A stretch of DNA of 39,468 nucleotides from Treponema sp. GTDB taxonomy: Bacteria > Spirochaetota > Spirochaetia > Treponematales > Breznakiellaceae. Of this stretch, positions 34,351 through 39,468 are shown piece by piece. The first letter of the stretch is position 1. Each line of letters opens with the position of its first letter. The stretch lies in contig JAITCL010000078.1 in NCBI GenBank assembly GCA_031283105.1, forward strand, positions 1-39,468. The letters run 5' to 3'. Made by a program: the position numbers and the translations under genes. The notes beneath the pieces were generated by a model. The model was not told where the DNA came from, did not search any database, and worked only from the letters and a program-made list of their open reading frames with translations.

Positions 34351-34509
34351 TACGGCAATTATATCAGAAACAGGAAATAGTAACTGTCACCTCCAGCACA
34401 CCACAAAGGGCGCAAGCCCGACTGCGGTTTTACGGAACCCTGGAGCCTCCGAATAGGCGGCGAAGCGCATACAGACCTATTAGGCGCAGTCAAATTTGCT
34501 TTATATTTC

Positions 34510-35004
34510 TTATTCAATTTCTCCATATAAAATTGTTTGTAATGGCTTTAATCCACATTTTTTATACAATTTTATTGCGGTAGTATTATTTACAGATGTA
34601 AATAAGGTATAATATTTTATATTTTCTTGTTTGAAATATTCTAACCCTTTTATTATTAGTTTTGTTCCTATTCCATTCTGTCTAAAATTTTTATTCACCA
34701 TTAGTCCAGAAATGTCTCCCACTTTTTTAAGTTTCCAATAATTCGGCTGATCCTTAATGTAAACCGTAATATAACCAATAATTTTTTCATTTATTACTGC
34801 AATAAATGCTTTTGCCTTTTCATTTCCAATAAACTTTTGGAAATAATTTTTTATATCTATTTCGTCTATAGTATCTACTTCAAAAAATTCCTTTTTGTTG
34901 TTTTCATATTCATAAAAAAAGTCTTTGGAAAGATCCAATAATTCAAAAAAATTATCATTCGCATCCAATTCTTTTATTGATACTGTTCTTTCATTAGTTT
35001 CCAT
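34510..35004 (-). CDS. GNAT-family N-acetyltransferase (AT-rich gene)
   Basis: VGDISGLMVNKNFRQNGIGTKLIIKGLEYFKQENIKYYTLFTSVNNTTAIKLYKKCGL. Confidence 0.9.
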   Translation of the reverse strand: METNERTVSIKELDANDNFFELLDLSKDFFYEYENNKKEFFEVDTIDEIDIKNYFQKFIGNEKAKAFIAVINEKIIGYITVYIKDQPNYWKLKKVGDISGLMVNKNFRQNGIGTKLIIKGLEYFKQENIKYYTLFTSVNNTTAIKLYKKCGLKPLQTILYGEIE

Positions 35005-35176
35005 TTTTTCCTCCAGCTTATTTATCCTTTTATAAATTATATCATTTACTAGATATTATCAAGATATTTTGAAGACATATTCAAATTTGATTGCACATAA
35101 CTCACCGTATACGCCGCAAACCGTCATATAATTTCCCAAATCGGTACATATACCACTCTACCCCTATCGGGAATTT

Positions 35177-35197
35177 TCCCTATGGGTGACTGTCACC
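35177..35197 (-). repeat. 21-bp palindrome-containing repeat, second copy (inverted)
   Basis: TCCCTATGGGTGACTGTCACC; reverse complement identical to 21298-21318. Confidence 0.9.
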
Positions 35198-35317
35198 ATA
35201 GATCAGTCCGTGATGCCTTGACACTTTTTTTGTCATTATAGTAGTATCTTTATGGAAGAAACCGGGAGACTTGGACGGCGGCAGCCGCTTGAGCCTCCTT
35301 TTTTTTAGGAGATTGGC

Positions 35318-36343
35318 ATGATTATAGCGTTGAAACAGGGTATTAGCCGCGCCGAGGCTGAGGCGTTGGTGGCAAGCCTTGAAAAACAGGGAGTAGCGGT
35401 CGATTTTTCCGAGGGCGCGGCACAGATAGTGCTGGGCCTGGTGGGGGATACCACCGCCATCAATGACGAGGCCCTGCGGGCGAATCATCTGGTGGAAAAT
35501 GTTATCCGCGTACAGGAACCGTACAAGCGGGCGAACCGGAAGTTTCATCCGGCGGATACGATTCTGGAAATGCCGGGGGCTGACGGAAAAAAAGTGAGCA
35601 TCGGCGGCGCGTCTTTTGCCGTTATTGCCGGGCCCTGTTCGGTGGAGAGCCGCGAGCAGATTACTTCGGTTGCCCGGTCGGTCAAAAAAGCCGGGGCCGC
35701 TTTTTTGCGGGGCGGCGCATTCAAGCCCCGTACCAGCCCCTACAGTTTTCAGGGAATGGGCTGTCAGGGTCTCGATCTGATGCTTGAGGCAAGAAAAGAA
35801 ACCGGCCTGCCCATTGTCACCGAGTTAATGGAGATAAGCCAGCTTGAGCTGTTTGAAGAAGTTGACGTGATTCAGGTGGGGGCGCGGAATATGCAGAACT
35901 TTGCTTTGTTAAAAGAACTGGGACGCAGCCGCAAGCCCATTCTGTTGAAGCGGGGGCTTGCCTCAACCCTCACCGAACTGCTGATGGCGGCTGAGTATAT
36001 CATGGCGGGCGGCAATGAAAAGATCGTTCTCTGCGAGCGGGGCATACGGGGTTTTGACAACTTTGCCCGGAACACCCTCGATCTGGCCCTTATTCCCGCC
36101 CTGAAACGGAAAAGCCATTTGCCGGTAATTGTAGACCCCAGCCACGCGACGGGTCTTGCATGGATGGTGCCCGCCATGTCAAAAGCGGCAATCGCCGCCG
36201 GCGCCGACGGCCTGATTGTCGAAGTGCATAATGACCCGGAACACGCCCTCTGCGACGGCGAGCAGTCCATTACGCCGGAGGTATTTGCTTCACTGATGGA
36301 ATCGCTGCATAAATATGCCGCGCTGGAAGGCAAGTCAATTTGA
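35318..36343 (+). CDS. aroF: 3-deoxy-7-phosphoheptulonate (DAHP) synthase, AroA-I-beta type with N-terminal ACT/FeS-like extension
   Basis: FAVIAGPCSVESREQI, LRGGAFKPRTSPYSFQGMG, VIVDPSHATGLAWMVPAMSKAAIAAGADGLIVEVHNDPEHALCDGEQSI. Confidence 0.95.
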   Translation: MIIALKQGISRAEAEALVASLEKQGVAVDFSEGAAQIVLGLVGDTTAINDEALRANHLVENVIRVQEPYKRANRKFHPADTILEMPGADGKKVSIGGASFAVIAGPCSVESREQITSVARSVKKAGAAFLRGGAFKPRTSPYSFQGMGCQGLDLMLEARKETGLPIVTELMEISQLELFEEVDVIQVGARNMQNFALLKELGRSRKPILLKRGLASTLTELLMAAEYIMAGGNEKIVLCERGIRGFDNFARNTLDLALIPALKRKSHLPVIVDPSHATGLAWMVPAMSKAAIAAGADGLIVEVHNDPEHALCDGEQSITPEVFASLMESLHKYAALEGKSI

Positions 36344-36356
36344 AGAAGAATAAAAA

Positions 36357-36502
36357 CCACGGAGGACACGGTAACCGAGTAACAGCGCCCCGTTAAGGGG
36401 CGTTGACCGAATAAATGCGACACGTTACCGCGCACAACAAAAGCCACCGTTTACAGTGATGCCGGCTTGATTTATCAAGCCGAGTGCGCGGCGGGAGACA
36501 CG
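36357..36502 (-). ncRNA. Copy 4 (5'-truncated) of dispersed structured element, fused with CACGGAG repeats
   Basis: Minus strand CGGCTTGA-TAAA-TCAAGCCG (36482-36463), then 60 nt, then CGCCCCTTAACGGGGCG (36402-36386); flanked by CCACGGAGGACACGG and GACACGGAGGA. Confidence 0.5.
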
Positions 36503-36554
36503 GAGGAAGAGAACAGGGGTGATTTATGTGTGTAGGGAGGGAGACAGAAGTAAA

Positions 36555-37427
36555 ATGAAACCAATCGAAGAATGTACCATCGGCATTGTCGGTATGGGAT
36601 TGATGGGCGGGGCTTTTGCTATCGCATTGCGAAACCGTTGCGGCATCGCGCAGAATAATCTGCTTGCCTGTGACATTGACGGCAACGCCCTGACTCTGGC
36701 AAGAGAGGCGGGGCTTATTGCGCAGGGCTGGGAAGGCGCTCGCGCGGGGGAGATGCTTGCCCGCTGCGACGTGGTTTTTCTCTGCCCTGGCCCGGCGGCG
36801 CTGTTGAAGTTTCTTGATGAATGGGAACATTCTTTTAAGCCGGGCGCATTGGTAACCGATATTGCCGGCGTTAAGGGAAGCATTGCCGCCAGAGCGGAAC
36901 AACTTCGTTCAGACATTGAATTTATTCCCGGCCACCCTATGGCCGGCGCTGAGGGGGGGGGCTTTGCCGCCGCCGCCCGTTGTAACTTTCAGGGAAAAAA
37001 TTATATTTTAACCCCGCTGTCCCGCAACAAGCCGGAAAATCTGCTCTTCCTGAAAGACCTTATTCACCGCATGGGCTTTGGCCGCATTACCGAAACCAGC
37101 CCTGCCGATCATGACCGGAAAATCGCCTTTACCAGCCAACTCTGTCATGTGATTGCCGCTTCCCTTATCGACTGCGAAGCCGACACTGCCATTACCCGCT
37201 TCGGCGGCGGCAGTTTTGAAGACCTTACCCGTATTGCCGTGTTCAACGCCCCCCTGTGGACTGAGTTGTTTACCACAAACCGGGATGCCCTGCTGGAGCG
37301 TATTGATCAGTTTGAAGACAGCCTCGATGCAATAAAGGGTTTTATCCGGGACGGTAAAATAACAGAAATGGAACAACGGCTCGCCCGTGTGCGTGAACGC
37401 CGCCAGGCGCTGGACAAACTTCCCTAA
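36555..37427 (+). CDS. tyrA: Prephenate dehydrogenase
   Basis: IGIVGMGLMGGAFAIALR, FIPGHPMAGAEGGGFAAA, FTSQLCHVIAASL; ATG at 36555. Confidence 0.9.
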   Translation: MKPIEECTIGIVGMGLMGGAFAIALRNRCGIAQNNLLACDIDGNALTLAREAGLIAQGWEGARAGEMLARCDVVFLCPGPAALLKFLDEWEHSFKPGALVTDIAGVKGSIAARAEQLRSDIEFIPGHPMAGAEGGGFAAAARCNFQGKNYILTPLSRNKPENLLFLKDLIHRMGFGRITETSPADHDRKIAFTSQLCHVIAASLIDCEADTAITRFGGGSFEDLTRIAVFNAPLWTELFTTNRDALLERIDQFEDSLDAIKGFIRDGKITEMEQRLARVRERRQALDKLP

Positions 37428-38800
37428 TTATACCGTATAAAGGCGTCGTTATAACCAATGCTCTTGAAACGCTGCAGCATTGCCCCGCTTTCGCCCTGGT
37501 TCAAGGGGCCAAGCAGTATCCGAAACATGGGATTGGCGTCGCTTCCGATATTCTGTACTGTCAGCGGATACGTCGTTCCTATACGGCTGATTTCGTCCTC
37601 TACATGATCAACCCGCTCGTATGCGGCAACTTGCACATAACACTTGCCCTGTTCCAGACGGCTGATAAGCGGCACCTGAAAGGGTGAAAAATCAGACATT
37701 CCCGGCGATAAAGAACCGGGTGAAGTAGTGTTCGTTTTCAGGGGAGGGGCAAGGTTCTCCGGCGCAATGACAAACCGGTTCGCCGCCTGGGGAAGACGTT
37801 CTTCCGAAGGAATAATGCCCAGATTGCCGGCGTTCCCCGATTCAGGCGAATTTTCAACTGCCGCGGCAACCGGCCCTGCAACGGTATACGCCGATGTTTC
37901 CGCAACTGGTTGGACAAATGTTTGAACAACCACATCTTGGGGGGTTATTTCCGCCGGTCGCGCTCCGGTCATGGTGACCGTAACTTCTGCCAGAACCGGT
38001 TGTACAGCCGATTCCGCAACTGGCTGGACAGATGCTTTGGCAGTATTTTTCGGAGTTATTTCCGTAACGGCTTTTGCCGGGGCTTGTGCCGCTCTTGTCC
38101 GGGTAGCTGCCGGCGCAGTTTGTTTAACCGGTTTTATCGCCGGTTCTGCCGCTTGTGCAACGGTTTGCGTTGTTGTTTCCGGCGCGGTCTGTACCGCGAC
38201 TATTCCGGTATTTTTTTCATCAAAAACCGGCTGTACAGTTTCGTCGATAACCGTAAGCGCGGCTGTTTCGGTAACCGCTTCTGCGGCAACGGGATAATCC
38301 GCCCTGTTATACGCAACGACTGCGGCATCCGCGCCGGAGTCAGATTCAACGATGGTAATATAATTCCGCGCTTCGTCTCTGTCCGTACTTTCGGACACAT
38401 TATTTTCAGCAACGACATTCTGTTCGGAAGCGGAAGGCGGCGGGGCGGCGATGGGGCCTAACTTGAAACGGGAAAAGGCAATGTCATCCGATGGCTGGGT
38501 TATCCGTATTCTGCAGGTAGAATTACTGCGCAGGTCAATGGAATTGGCGGCATTCCGGGAAAGCGTCGCCAGAAGGCCCCTTGTTTCAAGACCGGAAACA
38601 ACGATCGCCCGCACCATCTTGCCGTTTTCAAGATTGGTAATGTCTACCACCGAATTTTTGGGAAAAGAGTTGGTTGCGATGCTGTAGTTTCCCGGCAGAT
38701 CTCCTTTGGAAACAACGTCGGTAACGCCTTCCCATACCGTAGCGCTGACCAGCAGTATCAGCGAAGCAATAACTACCGCGCAAAAAATCTTTGTTTTCAT
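37424..38800 (-). CDS. SPOR-domain protein with N-terminal RlpA-like/DPBB region and low-complexity linker
   Basis: N-terminal signal; NSVVDITNLENGKMVRAIVVSG; C-terminal GKCYVQVAAYERVDHVEDEISRIGTTYPLTVQNIGSDANPMFRILLGPLNQGES. Confidence 0.82.
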   Translation of the reverse strand: MKTKIFCAVVIASLILLVSATVWEGVTDVVSKGDLPGNYSIATNSFPKNSVVDITNLENGKMVRAIVVSGLETRGLLATLSRNAANSIDLRSNSTCRIRITQPSDDIAFSRFKLGPIAAPPPSASEQNVVAENNVSESTDRDEARNYITIVESDSGADAAVVAYNRADYPVAAEAVTETAALTVIDETVQPVFDEKNTGIVAVQTAPETTTQTVAQAAEPAIKPVKQTAPAATRTRAAQAPAKAVTEITPKNTAKASVQPVAESAVQPVLAEVTVTMTGARPAEITPQDVVVQTFVQPVAETSAYTVAGPVAAAVENSPESGNAGNLGIIPSEERLPQAANRFVIAPENLAPPLKTNTTSPGSLSPGMSDFSPFQVPLISRLEQGKCYVQVAAYERVDHVEDEISRIGTTYPLTVQNIGSDANPMFRILLGPLNQGESGAMLQRFKSIGYNDAFIRYN

Positions 38801-39279
38801 CTTTTACCTTCCTGATTCAAATGGGCAGCCATTAATCTGACAGCCTTTTTTATATTTTCATATTCTTCTCTGGTGTTCCTGAATGTTGTTACCGTGTATT
38901 TTTGTTCCTGTATTATTATTACGGGTGATTTGGTATTGAATAAACGCAGTGATACGTCGGAGCGCGTATAATCCACGATGCCCACCAGAAAAAAATCCAT
39001 CCCTCCCCTTCGCGCTTCTTCAAAATCATCTTCCGCCTCACGGGGAAAATTATCCGCAGGTCTTTCGGCAACTTTAATTATGGGAGAATTAGTCACTATG
39101 TGCCCCGACTCAAAAAAAATTTCCAACAGGCCGTTTTCCCATAAGATGGGGTACTGGCCGGCAGGGTCTTCTCTGCTTTGGCCGGTTTCCATGACCAAAA
39201 ATGAAACACTCACCGCATTCAGCGGGAATACTCCAATGAGGCAAAAAAACAGCCCGGCAAGCAGATGGCTTCTTATCAA
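38797..39279 (-). CDS. Hypothetical exported protein
   Basis: Signal peptide MIRSHLLAGLFFCLIGVFPLNAVS; ATGA overlap with the SPOR gene. Confidence 0.7.
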   Translation of the reverse strand: MIRSHLLAGLFFCLIGVFPLNAVSVSFLVMETGQSREDPAGQYPILWENGLLEIFFESGHIVTNSPIIKVAERPADNFPREAEDDFEEARRGGMDFFLVGIVDYTRSDVSLRLFNTKSPVIIIQEQKYTVTTFRNTREEYENIKKAVRLMAAHLNQEGKR

Positions 39280-39336
39280 TAGAAAACTCCGCTTTCAGTA
39301 TCGGCTGTTTACTCAACGCGCATTATGATTTTCAAG

Positions 39337-39468
39337 ATGTATGCCTAAAAATTTTACTTGGGGACAATTCTAACAAGCACCGCACAAGCCATTTCCTGCG
39401 GAAACGGCTTGTGCGGCTGCCTATAAGGTTTTCCCACAAGCCCCCAAATTACTTTATTGGGCATACAT
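39337..39468. mobile_element. MITE-like palindromic element at the window edge
   Basis: Terminal inverted repeats ATGTATGCC...GGCATACAT plus inner hairpin CCGCACAAGCCATTTCC-TGC-GGAAACGGCTTGTGCGG. Confidence 0.55.

Overview
Window from a spirochaete chromosome, most likely a Treponema of roughly 50% GC (termite-gut-like). This is inferred from protein content and flagellar gene order, not from a database search. The core is a minus-strand flagellar/chemotaxis-type operon: fliO-fliP-fliQ-fliR-flhB-flhA-flhF-flhG, a membrane protein, a FliA/WhiG-type sigma factor, a FapA/DUF342 protein and two small proteins. Divergent to it is a plus-strand cluster with a 924-aa acidic repeat protein and two tandem DUF115/Maf-like proteins. 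Further right are a glycosyltransferase operon (HD-GYP, GT2, GtrA, GT39-like membrane protein), secA, an HTH-EIIA regulator with argC, a cupin regulator with an AMP-binding ligase, tRNA-Leu(GAG), a 3-methyladenine DNA glycosylase, DAHP synthase, prephenate dehydrogenase and a SPOR/DPBB protein. The most interesting material is non-coding. (1) A four-copy dispersed element has a covarying hairpin with an invariant TAAA loop, 58-60 nt upstream (in element orientation) of a terminator-like GC hairpin. (2) A 125-bp palindromic element is present twice, at about 94% identity, between flagellar genes. (3) G-rich heptad arrays (GGGGAGT/GGGGAAT) sit immediately after stop codons on the sense strand; one appears to have inserted in frame at the 5' end of flhB. 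(4) Two AT-rich GNAT genes are preceded by an identical 21-bp palindromic motif and by attC-like half-arms. (5) A MITE-like 132-bp element lies at the right edge.
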